Shown here in pieces: positions 12,400 to 25,021 of a DNA stretch of 64,000 nucleotides. The notes beneath the pieces are model-generated. The model did no database searches. It was not told where the DNA came from and worked only from the letters and a program-made list of their open reading frames with translations. The stretch is from Chaetoderma sp. LZ-2023a (lineage: Eukaryota; Mollusca; Caudofoveata; Chaetodermatida; Chaetodermatidae): contig CM067369.1 in NCBI GenBank assembly GCA_034401795.1, positions 133,829,350 through 133,893,349 on the forward strand, given 5' to 3'. The translations under genes were made by a program, and so were the position numbers. The first letter of the stretch is position 1. Every line of letters starts with the position of its first letter.

Positions 12400-14200
12400 A
12401 GTAGCTCATGGCTTCAAGTTCTCCCGCGCCAGGCTGGACGGCGTGTATGGACAGAATACATAGTACTAGGTCATCTTACAATACGCCTTCTAAGTTGCCA
12501 CTTCCATTCGTCAATATGGATCCAGGCAATCATTCAAAGATCGACACATGCCTTTTACATGACAATGACAAGCATGGACAATCTTGCAATACTGTCACCT
12601 TTAGCCAACGTCTTTATGCCAAGGCATACCAAATGCTTCTTGCTGCTTGGTCAGAAAGTTCGTGTTCCCGCTTCGTCACCCGGCTGGGAGATTCCACCTT
12701 CTGCCGTCATTCATGGACACCATCGGACACGTTATGGCCGGAAGTCACTTAGAGGAATTATGGGGAAAGTGTATGCAAAGAATACTATCGTATATATGAT
12801 GAGTGGTTGTGCTGTGTGCCAGGTGACTCCGTGCAAACTTGCTCACTCAACATTCATTAGTAACTCTACGAATAGAGTCGTCCATTGTTGATGAAACTCA
12901 GCTCAAGTTTACCTGTATCAGATGATTAACCTGGAGTGTATCATGGAACCCGGAGAATATAACTGGTTCACCAGGCGCGGTTGTTTCAGGATACAAAGTT
13001 CTGACATATACCGGTCAAGAATCTGGACTGACATGACAATTGAGTAAGTCCTAATGCGTTCCTTGAAAACAACATGTGGTCTGATTCATGAGCGTGGTAT
13101 ATTGTCCTCAAATATAATAAAATTGGTCCATTCAATGCTACAATGACGTCTTTAGCGGGATCCTGGAGCCACTTCTGAGCAACAAGTTGCTCTGCGCGAT
13201 TCTCGCCAAAGTCGTGACTTTGCCGCCATGAAGACATTCCTGGACTGGTTACAACTACACAATCTATTTGATATGGCGTCGGCTCTCCTTCTGTCGGGCG
13301 GTATTGTGGGCAATGGATTGTAAACTCACTAAACTGTGACGACGCCCTGCCAGTTGGAGAAGCATCCATGAATGCAATGGCGGGCAAGGCGCTTTGTGAC
13401 ATCCATCTGCAGCGGGAAAAAACTATATCTGGTCGTTGGCAAGCATGGCAAAGCCAATGAGGTTGTAGAATAAAGAACTCTGTATCAATCCCAAACAGTT
13501 GTGCCCGCAAATCGTCTGCGATATCTGAAATATCTGGAGAGAAGATAAGCTGGCAGGATTTTTGATCGCTGAACGCCTGTCATCTTTGATGACCGATCTT
13601 TACAGAAATGAAAGAGAGCTTTGTTACCTAGTGAAAATATCCTCCCATCTGCAGCCGTGTAAGCCATCGATTGTGGTTCTCTTACTCAGTGCATTGTATG
13701 GCAGCGTCCGGCAATATATGACCAGCTTTGCACCGAGTAAACTTTGTACATCAAGAAGCGGTAGAGAGATTCTCATGTCGTGCTTGACAGATACGTTCCC
13801 ACAACGGAGGATGCGGAACATTTTCTTCGTATACGAAAAGTGTTCTCTATAGAAGTGGTCGTACAAAAGTGCATACAAGTGTGTATGTTACAGCATGGCT
13901 TCTTGGAGGGAAAAAATCAAAATCAAGGTTCAGTTTATCGCTCATGTGTTCTCAAATCTGGAATCTGCTGGTTGCGAGGTTCACCAAGCAGTAACAGATG
14001 TGGATCTCCTAATCGTATCTACAGCAACAAGGATTACAGACTTTGGCGCTAAATCTGTATTATTAGAGGACACAGACATTCTCGTTCGCCTAAGTGCCCT
14101 CTCAAATCATGATACAGATGTTAAAATGCTAATATACGGAAACAACGCCCACCCAGACAGGGCGACGAGCCCACGCTTTGCACTCGAATACTTGTCTTAA
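12400..14200 (+). pseudogene. Decayed relative of the 7716-10946 nuclease-like family
   Basis: Three frames must be combined, so this is a relic. At about 12590-12650 the translation gives VTFSQRLYAKAYQMLLAA, matching the TFDLAIYVKAKEI block of the intact copy. A frame change at about 12670-12850 gives FVTRLGDFHLL, then GHVMAGSHLEELWGKVYAKN, matching the IRLGGFH and following block. From about 13655 another frame reads AIDCGSLTQCIVWQRPAIYD, then VVLDRYVPTTEDAEHFLRIR, the start of the PIN-like core. 13895-14200 encodes ESAGCEVHQAVTDVDLLIVS and LLEDTDILVRLS, the acidic core motifs, with an expected Ala of the core replaced by Val. The segment 12900-13600 shows no family similarity and is probably deleted or replaced. 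It faces the intact copy head to head. Its motifs are closer to the 52330-53766 relic than to the intact protein. Confidence 0.7.
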
Positions 14201-14567
14201 ACCACACCACAACCCCCACCCACCACCACCACCCCCTCGTCTGCAAATGGCATAGCTGCAGCCGGCGAAGTGTTTCTTCTTATCATGCATTGAGGAAAAG
14301 CAGGTGACGGCTTGTGTAAAAAGGTACTAAATGTACCGTGTCTAAGAAAAGTTGCCAAATAAAAGGAGCATGCCACATTCGACGTGGCCACGTGGCTACA
14401 TTGCCTCCAGCATCAGCAGCAACGCTTCAGTCAGTGACTGTGCATTAGTGGTAAAGAGGAGACCTAGAACCAACTGACTGTGTCGGTTTGGCGGCTGAAT
14501 AGTGAACGATTAAGACCAACCCCTACTTCATCTTATGATGTGCAGTGTCCGAATGGGCGGCGAACGT

Positions 14568-14924
14568 AATGGTCCTTTCCAGTTTATTCCTCAATCATAT
14601 GGCGTCATAATCAACTACGTGAAGTGTATGATGACGTCATAATCAATTGCGTCATAAATGACGTAGATAAGTTCGTCACGAGCGCTTAATTGATGACGGA
14701 CTAAGCTTTGTTGTACGAATTGCACGTCTTTACTATTTAATAAACATGCTGTTGAATATTTTCAAACTAATTTGAGCACCAAGTCAAATTAGTTTCTAAA
14801 TATTCGATAACTTATCTGTATAGTTTTCTGGAAATTGACAGTCAATGAGTTCAGGGGTCGATAGATCACAACACGGGCAATGTATGAGCTTGGGATGGCA
14901 TGGCTAAAACCGTATTCCTCCATT
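14568..14924 (+). mobile_element. Family 2 composite MITE, copy 2
   Basis: Same block order as copy 1, from AATGGTCCTTTCCAGTTT to CCGTATTCCTCCATT. TGACGTCA at 14632. Flanked by GTAATGG and CCATTAC. Confidence 0.7.
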
Positions 14925-15881
14925 ACGAATGTCGCTGAAGTGAACTTCCGCGCACACCAATCTGTGTGTACTGTGTTGGCCACTAATGATAATGAAGATG
15001 ACGATGGAGATGACCTGGATAGCATGTTGGAGGATCAAGATGATGGGGCAATATGTTAGCGAATGGGGTAGGGTGGGGTGATGTCAATGATATGTTAGAT
15101 AATAAAGATGAAGAACGGCCGCCACCTGAACAAAAAGAGGCCTTAGCTAGAAGGAAGAACTGATCAAATGCTTATACTTATTAATTCTATGTTTGTTTGC
15201 AATTAGCTAAATCTGATTGAAAACCTAAACATTTAGTATAACATGAAACAATTTCAGGATCTTAAGTATGGTATCCATTTTCCACGATTACGGCCGGAAA
15301 GCCGGAAGACAGATTTGTTAAATGTTTTATCAATGCATCGATATTAGATTCAAAGAGCGCGCAAGGATGAACACTATAAAATAACTCCTTGCGTCCATTG
15401 GTTCGTCTGCTTGTTGCATGAAAATGTTGATACGCAAAAAGTAACGGTGGCGGCTATTTTTATCATCAATTACTGGTTGATTTTCTTGTGACAGTTGTGA
15501 GTGATTATTGGATTTAAGGAGAACCCGAAGACGGACGTTTTATCAAAGAAATAAACCCAGTAAAGCCACTGGTTAGCGGGATTAAAAGAAACAAATCAAA
15601 GATAACCGCTATTTTCACAGGATTATGAGAAACCCTGCAACTGGACATTTTGGGACTTTTTAATATATTACCTAGAGGGGGGGGGGGGGGGGCCTCTTGA
15701 ACATACTGCATGGCGGTTTAAGCTTCTTATTCTAAATGTCTAGGTTTTCAATCATATTTAGCTACTCGCGCTGTAATTTTCCGAATATCTTTATTTTCCA
15801 GATTTGTGCTTAGAATTTTCCCAATCATGCTGAAAGTTATTGAATCTTAATGTATTGTCACACCAAACACACGTGTCATGC
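14925..15881. other. No gene recognised
   Basis: A 16-base G run near 15677-15692 is the only simple feature before the gap. Confidence 0.4.
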
Positions 15882-16381
15882 NNNNNNNNNNNNNNNNNNN
15901 NNNNNNNNNNNNNNNNNNNNNNNNNNNNNNNNNNNNNNNNNNNNNNNNNNNNNNNNNNNNNNNNNNNNNNNNNNNNNNNNNNNNNNNNNNNNNNNNNNNN
16001 NNNNNNNNNNNNNNNNNNNNNNNNNNNNNNNNNNNNNNNNNNNNNNNNNNNNNNNNNNNNNNNNNNNNNNNNNNNNNNNNNNNNNNNNNNNNNNNNNNNN
16101 NNNNNNNNNNNNNNNNNNNNNNNNNNNNNNNNNNNNNNNNNNNNNNNNNNNNNNNNNNNNNNNNNNNNNNNNNNNNNNNNNNNNNNNNNNNNNNNNNNNN
16201 NNNNNNNNNNNNNNNNNNNNNNNNNNNNNNNNNNNNNNNNNNNNNNNNNNNNNNNNNNNNNNNNNNNNNNNNNNNNNNNNNNNNNNNNNNNNNNNNNNNN
16301 NNNNNNNNNNNNNNNNNNNNNNNNNNNNNNNNNNNNNNNNNNNNNNNNNNNNNNNNNNNNNNNNNNNNNNNNNNNNNNNNN
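15882..16381. other. Assembly gap of 500 N
   Basis: ACACACGTGTCATGC directly left and GCATGACACGTGTGT directly right are exact inverse complements. The open frames made of unknown residues are artefacts. Confidence 0.98.
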
Positions 16382-16391
16382 GCATGACACG

Positions 16392-16600
16392 TGTGTTGTG
16401 GTCTTGAGAAATGTCCATTTGCAAACCAAGAGAAGATTATTTTGGAAAATTTACCACTGGAATGACTGGCTCTACCACCGAGCCAGTCATTCCAGTGGAA
16501 AATTTTCAAAACGTTTTCTCTTGGTCTGCAAATGGACATTTTCTGACATTTCCTATGAGAAAATTGAAATCTTCTTGAACAAATTCGATGATTAAAGAGG
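16392..16600. repeat. Family 3 hairpin MITE, next to the gap
   Basis: AAATTTACCACTGGAATGAC and TCATTCCAGTGGAAAATTT form a near-perfect stem; AATGTCCATTTGCAAACC and GGTCTGCAAATGGACATT extend it. Confidence 0.8.
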
Positions 16601-17342
16601 TAGAATTACGCAAATTGTTACAGCGGCGATAGGCCTGCTATTATAGGCGTATGTTGTATGCTCCCACAGACAGCAAGAAATCACAAAACTATATTTGCTT
16701 TCTAACTGTTCAGCGGAATATCGATTAGCACACTTTATTTAATCTGTCCTCGTTTTTTTCTCAACATTATTGTATTATGTGATGCGCTTAAGCAAACACA
16801 TTAAGAAAACGTGTTTTCATCAACCTTCTATATATATTTATAATCTATAAACTATTATCTGTTTTATGTAAATTAGGCCATATATTACATGCAATTTCAA
16901 AGAAAATTTAATAAGTTTAATGTGTATAAGAAACGATGTAGTATATTTTAAAGGGCATAATGCGTGCGTCTTGATATTTACCTCATTTATTGTTCGTCGT
17001 GTATTTTGCCCGTTATTAATTATTTGCATTGTAGCGATGAAATCGTTTCGCTTTCACGGTACAATAGAGGCTATCTCATAAATAACTTAAAATGTCTCAA
17101 AAAACGAGTTAGTTAGTATTATATTTTTAACACGATGCTAAAATGTGTTGTTGAATATTTCAGACTAGGCAAGCAATGGCTTCCAATCAAATTAAGTCCA
17201 AAATATTCGACAGTATGATTTATTTTGTTTTGGAATCATGATAAGTTATTTTTAGCTGTACTGTAACTGGGGAACAATGGAAGTGATTTAGTGACTTGGT
17301 CAATATTCAAAAGCACGTGAGGATAAATACTTAAATTTGTTC
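16601..17342. other. AT-rich, no gene recognised
   Basis: Contains one shortened family 1 hairpin; otherwise nothing. Confidence 0.4.
17149..17213. repeat. Family 1 hairpin, left arm shortened
   Basis: GTTGTTGAATATTTCAGAC, then TTCCAATCAAATTAAGTCC and AAAATATTCGACAG. Confidence 0.55.
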
Positions 17343-17556
17343 AAAAATATTTTAATTTTCTCAAGGAAAATGTAAATTTGCAGCCCAAGAGAAGACTTTT
17401 TTGATTTACTACTTGAATGACTGGCTCGGTTATCGAGCCAGTCATTTCAATGGTAAAATTTCAAATATAGTCGTGTCTTGGTCTCCGAATTTGCATTTCT
17501 CAAGACCACTATAGAAGCCGTTTTTGGCTGCTATGAGCGTTACGGGGTTAATGGAC
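17343..17556. repeat. Family 3 hairpin MITE
   Basis: GACTGGCTCGGTTATCGAGC centre, CCCAAGAGAAGAC arm, end AGCGTTACGGGGTTAAT. Confidence 0.75.
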
Positions 17557-17929
17557 AAAAAAGAGTAAATATCCGACACGACACACAAGAACTGCGTACA
17601 GGTTAAGTTCTGTCTAGGCTGGACTAGTTAGACCGTATACCCTCTATGTACGTTCATCTTTATTTCACTATGAAGGTCAGATACAATCATTGCGCATAAG
17701 GTCAATATTTTACAATAGGTTGGCAGAAGGGATATATTTAAAAACTGTCCTGGGTATATTTAAAAACTGTCCTGATGTTAATATTCTATCTTTTATTGTG
17801 TCAATATCAATGAAACTGGTGTACATTTTCCAACAATTTTGGTGGAAGCTGTTGCTGTCTACGACAGCACCATCTCCCACCAATTTTGTTGAAAAATGAA
17901 CACCTGGGTTATGATGTTATGAATATTTT

Positions 17930-18010
17930 GTTGAATGTTTTGAAACTAATTTGACTGGGAGTTGTTGCTGCCTATGGTTCCTGTCAAATTAGTTTCAAAA
18001 CATTGAACAG
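17930..18010. repeat. Family 1 hairpin
   Basis: GTTGAATGTTTTGAAACTAA pairs with TTAGTTTCAAAACATTGAAC. Confidence 0.7.
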
Positions 18011-19530
18011 CTTATACGTGCATAGGCCTAGGTGTCTTGGAATTGAGATGCGGGAATTTAAAATGAGAATAGACATGAGTTTTCATTGGCTTTCTTGTGA
18101 AGTGGCGTAGCCGATTCTTGTCCGATGGGGGTGGTAAAACCAGATCTTGGGATGCGTGCAAAACAACGTGGGTGGGGGTGGGTGGCGGTGCTTGGGAGTT
18201 AGCGCATGATGGCCCATCCAAATGCACCCACTGGTTACGCGCCTGCTCGACTGAGAAGTTAAACAGACCCGTTGATTATCCGGCAGACGAGATGTGGTGC
18301 GTGCCGCGAGAGTTCGATCATACCTATAAACGAGGACGAGAAATGATCGAGAAATGATCATACAGAATCTATTGACTCTTTCGATCAGTCAAGTTCAAAA
18401 CTGTCAATCGCGAGAGGGATATTGTTATACACGCGCGCTCAGACGAGCAGACGACCGCGATAGGCCTATATATGAGGAAGCGCTCGGTGGATTGTGATCA
18501 GTTCAAGCCCTTCCCTTAGCTGTGCCTACCGTACTTTTACTACGAACGTGCTCGCGAGCCTATGTAGATTTGGTGCTGTTTAGTTTAATATCATAACTAT
18601 AACCTGACGACATTTGCTTCAAAATGGATTACAACAAACTTTATGTATAATCTGTTCAATTCAATCCATTAATCTAACGAACTTTAAACTAGCGTTGCTT
18701 TTTGTTACCATATCTACCTGGAAGCAGAGCTGTGTCTATAACAGCTATGTCTGTCAGCTAATGTTTTCTCAAATACAGACACGAGTTTTTCGATTTTTTT
18801 AACAAACTCACATGCGTACTTTGATTTTAATAACTTACTCAAGACACTAACCCGAGGCCGATTTCGCGATCTAGACATATTTGGGTCGACATCTATCGGG
18901 AATATAACGTTTCAGTAATTGTTTCTTCACAATTTGAATGGCAATGACACTGTTTCTAGGACATTGGGCATGACGAACAACAGCTTGGAGATAAATCAAC
19001 CGCCGCTTCCCACGACGTCAAATACATTTTGGATTTTAAAATAACGTGGAGCCTACCTATATAATTTAACTTTAACATAGACCTACTGATACGCAACAAA
19101 TTAAACACAAGTGTTATTTGGCCTACGCATTGTCGCTGTAGTTTTGTCGTAAATAAGTATCAATTGAAACGTTGACGTATATATTAATGAAGTGTTAGCT
19201 AATTAATAGAATGCCATAATACATGATAGATGTTGGTAGGTTAAAGACGAAAGGATTAACAAGAGTTCTACATTCCGGCTTTCCACGATTAATTAACGTG
19301 ATTTTCTACCGAGCTTCGTGATGACCATGGGTCATTTGAGCTGGACATTAGCGGAATTGGATAAATGACCAAGCGTCTCATCTGAACCATGCCTCCACCG
19401 GAAACTAACGTCCGGTGCCTGTTTCTAATAGCGGTTTTAGCGATGAACGCAGTGTTTGCTGTGGTAAGTACATTTCTATAAACGGTATCTGCTCTGTTCC
19501 TGTTTGTATGCATCATCAGCGGCACTACAA
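18011..19530. other. No gene proven
   Basis: Contains the tentative promoter at 18467-18505. Neither of the small plus-strand frames has a domain. Confidence 0.4.
18467..18505 (+). promoter_or_regulatory. Possible TATA plus initiator core promoter
   Basis: TATATAT at 18467-18473 and TCAGTTC at 18498-18504, placing the A about 31-33 bases downstream, the usual spacing. An AAAATGG start follows at about 18622, its frame closing after eight codons unless GTATAA at about 18643 is a splice donor. No linked gene was recognised, so this is tentative. Confidence 0.3.
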
Positions 19531-19651
19531 GTCCCCCCCCCCCCCCCCCCACAACCACCATCACCACAACCAGCAGCACTATCACGGCCAGCACCAATAA
19601 TCATCACCAGCGCATCGATCGACATCATCACCACCACCACCATCAGCAGCT

Positions 19652-19687
<36 letters not shown>

Positions 19688-19690
19688 CCA
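19531..19690. repeat. Poly-C followed by CCA/CAT triplet repeats
   Basis: A C run of about 20, then ACCACCA-type and (CAT)n repeats. Confidence 0.85.
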
Positions 19691-19760
19691 AAAACAGAGT
19701 GTAATAAATGCAGTACAGCTCAGAAATGAGTCAAAATGTTTCCAAACAAAATATAACGTA

Positions 19761-19859
19761 CTGTTGAATATTTTGAAAAAAGATTGGATTGGAAGACATT
19801 GACTGCCTAAGGCAACCAACTATGTCTTCCAATCCAATTTTGTTAAAAATATTCAACAG
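19761..19859. repeat. Family 1 hairpin, variant arms
   Basis: CTGTTGAATATTTTGAAAA pairs with TTAAAAATATTCAACAG; GATTGGATTGGAAGACAT pairs with ATGTCTTCCAATCCAAT. Confidence 0.7.
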
Positions 19860-20022
19860 CACACATCCTGTATCGTGTTCAAAGTTGTACTAACAGGTTT
19901 GTGTTTTTATTTTGGAAGCATGTTAACTTATTTTACACCTGTACAGTATAAGTAATATAGAGCTCAGCCCTTTAACTCGTGATATAACAGCGTTTCAGTT
20001 TCAAGACAGCTATGCATTAAAG

Positions 20023-20090
20023 CTGTTGAATATTTTGAAACCAATTGGACTGGCAACTGTTGGAGTTCAATTAGTTTCAAAATATTCAAC
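20023..20090. repeat. Family 1 hairpin
   Basis: CTGTTGAATATTTTGAAACC pairs with AGTTTCAAAATATTCAAC. Confidence 0.7.
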
Positions 20091-20459
20091 ATAATATCCC
20101 TTTATTCATAAAGAATTGGCGTTTCTCGACTGTCTCTTTTGGAAGCGTTAACGAATGACCATCAAATCTCCACAGAGTCTCTCCAAGATGCAGGTTATAT
20201 ATACTAATACGTTACGACATATTCTACCGTACCAGGTGTAGACGCAGTTTGATATAAATCGGTGTGTATTTGGGGGATATCACATAAGTTTGTCCGTTAA
20301 TTAATTCATAGTTTAGTTTATTCTAAAAAAAACCTCTATATAGTTACAGAGAGAAAGTATAGACAAAATTCACAACTTTGTGAGATTATTCTATAATTAA
20401 TTCTAAACGCTATATAAAACAATATACTATTCAACAAACACTGGTGGCGTATTGAATTG

Positions 20460-20935
20460 TAAACATGCAGACGGATATATAATTTTCCGTAGCTGATTTG
20501 GCTGAAAGCTGTTGCGTCGTCGTCAGAGATAAAGGCGATTGAAACTTCAGGTAAAACTAATCTTTAATCTGCGAAATGTAATTGGCCGGGTGGGCGAAAC
20601 GGGAGCGGTATCTCGAAAACTCCTGAACCGATTTCGCTCAACCTTTAACACAACAAAGGAACTGCCCGTACAAGAGGAATTCCAGACGTTGGTCGTGGTC
20701 CTGATAAAGAACCCGGATCGGATCAAATTATGGATATGTGAATTTCTCTGACTCTACTTGTCCGATTTGGCTCAGATTTTAACACACAGAAATTGTGGAA
20801 CCATACACTCAGATTCCCCAACTTTTGGTGTGATCAGAAAGAAATCCGAAAAATCTTGAAAATTTGATACATCCGCTAAATCAGTGTGATAAAAACTGGA
20901 GGGCGAGGGGCTGCAATCTCTGATTGCACTTGTTT
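20460..20935 (+). repeat. Dispersed repeat, unidentified
   Basis: Ends GGGCTGCAATCTCTGATTGC; a related end occurs at 62790-62825 (GGGTCTGTAATCTCTGATTG). Open frame at 20539-20751 has no recognisable domain. Confidence 0.45.
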
Positions 20936-21868
20936 ACGTATTAGAACGATTAACTAGTATGCCTAATGCAGTTTCTGAGTAATTGTGCCCTTTCTTCAGA
21001 ATTTACTTGACAAACGAATAGTGATATTAATTTTCCTTGTCGTTTAACTTAACGTGTAAGGGCAACCGTAATCTGTGACGGGCAACCTGAAAATGCATGG
21101 CATGGCATCATAGATTTCCCTGCGGGCAAATAGGTTTTTTAATTTATTGCATGCAGGCAGGCAGGAGGGCAGGCACGAATGCAATACCATCTCCCCGTAC
21201 ATCGGGCTAGGGTAGCAAACCATTTTAGACACGAATGCGCGTGCTTGTTTGCAGGCCTTATTCGTATTAACACAAGTAGGCCTAATGTGTTTAAGGTGTG
21301 CTACTTTCGTTAGTATCAACTGCGCCTTCCCAGGATCTAACTAGAGGACCTAGACCTCGACGAAAAATCTCTTATCGGCCCTCTTATCTATATTAACTCT
21401 GTCCCATGTTCATTCTGAATAACCACGGGTCTGCTAATTAATGAATATTTTGACAATAAGCTGCTTGACGGTCGTCGTTGCTCTGGGTAGACTTTTTATC
21501 AGATTATTTTCAGAATAATAAGAGTAAATTCATGAACCGAAATGGACATATCACACACAGTGTCATGTAAAATACAGGGTAGTAACTAAAATCAGGTGTA
21601 TACGTACCCCGTCATGTTTACATATAGCTGGATTTATAGAACATCTCTCGCTAGGGACGAGGTTTCTGCGACGAGACATGGCGCAGTTGTTAAGATTGAT
21701 TATATTCTTTGGATTCGCTTAATCCCGTGGCTACCGCCCTATTAAATGAGGTCACATAACACGTGAAAACTGATTTTATTGCACGCTCTATAATGTGAGA
21801 AACATGTGGTTTATAGTTCGAGAAATATCAAGATGAGAGTTAAGCTCTAGAATCTAGATTATACTTCT
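20936..21868. other. No gene recognised
   Basis: GCAGGCAGGCAGG simple repeat near 21155; nothing else. Confidence 0.4.
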
Positions 21869-22235
21869 AATGGATAGATCCGATCTGTCACTCAAGTATA
21901 TGACGTCATACTCAATCAGGTCACATGTATTGGTTGACGCCACAATCAAAATGCGTAATGAATGACGTTGGAAGCCATTACTGACGTATGAAGCAATGTC
22001 TTCCCAAATATTCAACAATAATTCACATTCTGTTAGGTGTGTAGAGCAGGGCTAATGTGTTTTAGCCAATAGGCTTACATGTAGTAGGTCTACTAGACAA
22101 TCCAAAGTTCTATTAGGCAATTCAGAATTCGTTGGTTTTGGCTAAGTGGCTAATGGGTAGCGCGGGCTCTGAATAGTCCGTCAAGTGCACAGATTGTATG
22201 TCTTTGCTGTTTAATAAAAGCTGTCTGCTGAGCCT
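21869..22235 (+). mobile_element. Family 2-related element, diverged
   Basis: AATGGATAGATCCGATCTG, TGACGTCA at 21901, TTGACGCCACAATC, and TATGTCTTTGCTGTTTAATA near the end. Confidence 0.5.
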
Positions 22236-22795
22236 AGTACAATTTTGAACACGATGTAGGAAATGCTCTGCTGAATATTCAGGTACTGAGGTAGTCGGAC
22301 AGGTAGCTGTTCAATACGCCGTGATCTTCCTTTGTTAATTAGATAGTTAGTTAATTCGTTCGTCAATCAGTCAAAAACGCTTATTCCGTTTTGTCGTTTC
22401 AAGATTTGTTCGTATGCACAGCAATCAGACATGTATGCATTGTATGGAGCATAAGAAAAAATAGGTCGGTGTGACCTCAGAGTGACCTACTTTTCACGCT
22501 TCAACTATTTTGGATGTAGATAATAGTCAAGTCCTGTCTATATCGTTGCTGGTCGAAAGCTTTGACGCAGTTTATTCCAGGACAACTGGTCGATATTATC
22601 GTTGTCAATCAATAAATAAACACAGAAAACACCGATCAAATAGAAAAAAGTGAAAAGAGTGCGTATATATCACAAGCTGTTTCACTTTAGCTTAAGTAGC
22701 CTACCGACCTGCATATAATGTGAACCACAAAAGGCGCAGTGACACACGCACGCACGCGCGCACATCCGTACCCTCGGTGAGATTACACTCGCATT
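22236..22795. other. No gene recognised
   Basis: AGGTCGGTGTGACC near 22465 recalls the repeat unit of 54476-54690; a CACGCACGCGCGCAC run lies near 22745. Confidence 0.4.
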
Positions 22796-22947
22796 AACCC
22801 TTTAGCACTCATATCAGCCAAAAACGACTTCGGAAATGTTTTCAAGAAATTACCATTTGCAGACCAAAAGAAAACTATTCTTTTTAATTTACCACTGGAA
22901 TGTCTCGCTCGATAACCGTAATTTTCTTGAATAAATGAGGGTGGTGG
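22796..22947. repeat. Family 3 hairpin MITE, one arm deleted
   Basis: Starts TTAACCCTTTAGCACTCATA, keeps the left arm to CCACTGGAATGTCTCGCTCG, then jumps to the far-end type AATTTTCTTGAATAAATGAG. Confidence 0.7.
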
Positions 22948-22966
22948 TAGATTACGTATAGGTTTA

Positions 22967-23193
22967 ACGCTATAACCCTCAAATTCGTTCAAGAAAATTC
23001 CAATTTTCTCATCCTTTGAAAAACAAGAGAAGGCTATTTTTGAAAAATGTACTACTGGAATGACTGGATCGGTTATCGAGCCAGTCATTCCAGCGGTAAA
23101 TTTTCAAAAATAGTCTTCTTGGTCTGCAAATGGATATTTCTCAAGATCACTGCAGAAGCCGTTTTTGGCTGATATTAGCGGTAAAGGATTAAT
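22967..23193. repeat. Family 3 hairpin MITE, full length
   Basis: TATAACCCTCAAATTCGTTC, stem GAATGACTGGATCGGTTATC and its complement GAGCCAGTCATTCCAG, end GCGGTAAAGGATTAATG. Confidence 0.75.
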
Positions 23194-24044
23194 GTAGCTA
23201 TCAAGTCGATCATTTAATTTAGTACGTCCTAGGTGTGGTTGTATAATACAAAACACAGTCCAACATCGCCTAGCCTTTATTGAATATTTGTCTCATTATC
23301 TGCTCATTTACTCTAACTAGTACGGTCATTTATTCCAGTGTAGACAAGCGTAGGTGGACAACATTGTCAAACATTCCTTAATCACAGAATAGATCAAACA
23401 GTTTTGCATCTAAACAAATTGGAAATTGATTCACACGAAGCGAATGTGTTTGTGGTACGGAACAGTTACTCGCTAAGTAGCTAACAAGCTTAAAGGGATA
23501 TTCCACTTGGGGATTTTATGCATCCGGCGTAAAGTACTATTTCTCCGCATTAATTTGTGACCAAGAGCACAATTTGATGCCAACAAATAAAAAAGATATC
23601 CTCAATTTAAATTGCTAAAGTAACCAGTAGATAGAGGCGCCATTTTGGACAAACGGCCGACGTCACCGACACACCTCTCTTTGCCCGATCGAGGATAGCC
23701 ATAACCAGGGGAGGTAAATCTTGCATCTCGTGGATAATTAGATTACTTCCTACATACGCATGTATAATGTAATATGCCGCCAGTTGTCGTAGATCTATAT
23801 TGCCTTCATTCATGGACTTGGATAAGATAGTTATCAGTGGATATGGCGGTCTTCGCATATGACTATAATAATCGTAAATAATCATGATAATGTACAATTG
23901 TTACTCTGCCTACTATAAGATGTACTATTTGTTTTCCCCATATGTCATGTATGTATGACCTGGGTGTAACAAAATTCAGTTCAGTTCGGTTCAGCCTAAA
24001 CAACTGACACTTTGCCACAGTGTTTGGAGGAAATTAAAGTTCAA

Positions 24045-24142
24045 TTAGTGTCCCGATGATCGCGTCAGTCATTGTAGTGCTAAATTGTCAAAAATTGTCT
24101 TCTTATGGGCAATTTCTTTTTTAAAAACATTGAAGGGTTAAG
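24045..24142. repeat. Family 3 hairpin MITE, half copy
   Basis: CGTCAGTCATTGTAGTGCTA, ATTGTCAAAAATTGTCTTC and GAAGGGTTAAG. Confidence 0.5.
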
Positions 24143-24194
24143 CCAAGAGCATGTTTGCAATTAACCAGCTACAAAAAATTCTTCAAAAATATGT

Positions 24195-24287
24195 TAGTTG
24201 AATAAATGTTGAAAGTAATTTCTCTGAAAGCTGTTGCTATTGCAACTTCTGCTTCCAGTCAAATTCCAGTTTCAAAATATTCAACAG
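24195..24287. repeat. Family 1 hairpin
   Basis: GTTGAATAAATGTTGAAAG and CAGTTTCAAAATATTCAACA, with a GCTGTTGCTATTGCAACTTC tip. Lies inside the TTAA-flanked element. Confidence 0.6.
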
Positions 24288-25021
24288 GCAGTAAATAATA
24301 GTCAACATTTTAAAATTTGGGATCAATTAGTCAACTCTTTCAAGAACAGAAAAGCAGAAAGCTTAAAATTTACCCTGCATATGCCTATTGTGTGAAACTA
24401 ATTAGTTTGGAAGCTACTGCAACATAATTCCAGGCAAATTTAATTCAAAGTATTCAACACTCTGCATAGTTATTATAAAATTGGGAGTAAACTTTATAAA
24501 TGATTAATAACGCTGGATTTCAATAGTGTGAAAGCACTAAATTACTAATTATGTCTAGCGTACACTTGCCATTATTTACTAGCCGTCACCTACTATCGTC
24601 TATGAAGTAAACCGCTAAGCGATTGCCTATAATTGACCGACCGGACAACCAGCGACATTGTTTCATTTTGGTTTGCAAATCCCATTTTACAATTGATGCA
24701 CGCAAATACTTACGTTAATTGTCGAGCTTGATTCTGTTATATCTGTGCCTTTTGTTTTGAAATGCACGACACATTATTTTAGAATTATACAGACTATATG
24801 TTCTAATCTTGTGTCTTGCAAATTTAAATGTGGAAGAAATCCATCCAGTGCCGATGTTATGAAGCCGTCTTTCAGTTAGCCCCTTTTCATGCGGATGCTT
24901 CTGCGGATGTTTCCAGGATAGTTTCTATTACTGCAAGCCCATGCTTGACATGCGGGCATGTTGCGATTTAACCATCTCATGCCAGCACTGGCCTCTGCAA
25001 TCGTCAAGTTGAGGACGCGGG

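Noticed and set aside
12986..13510. Minus-strand 174-residue frame
   Set aside because: No recognisable domain; it lies in the non-family interior of the plus-strand relic and has no splice or start support.
15791..16595. Open frames of 170-250 residues across the N gap
   Set aside because: They consist almost wholly of unknown residues.
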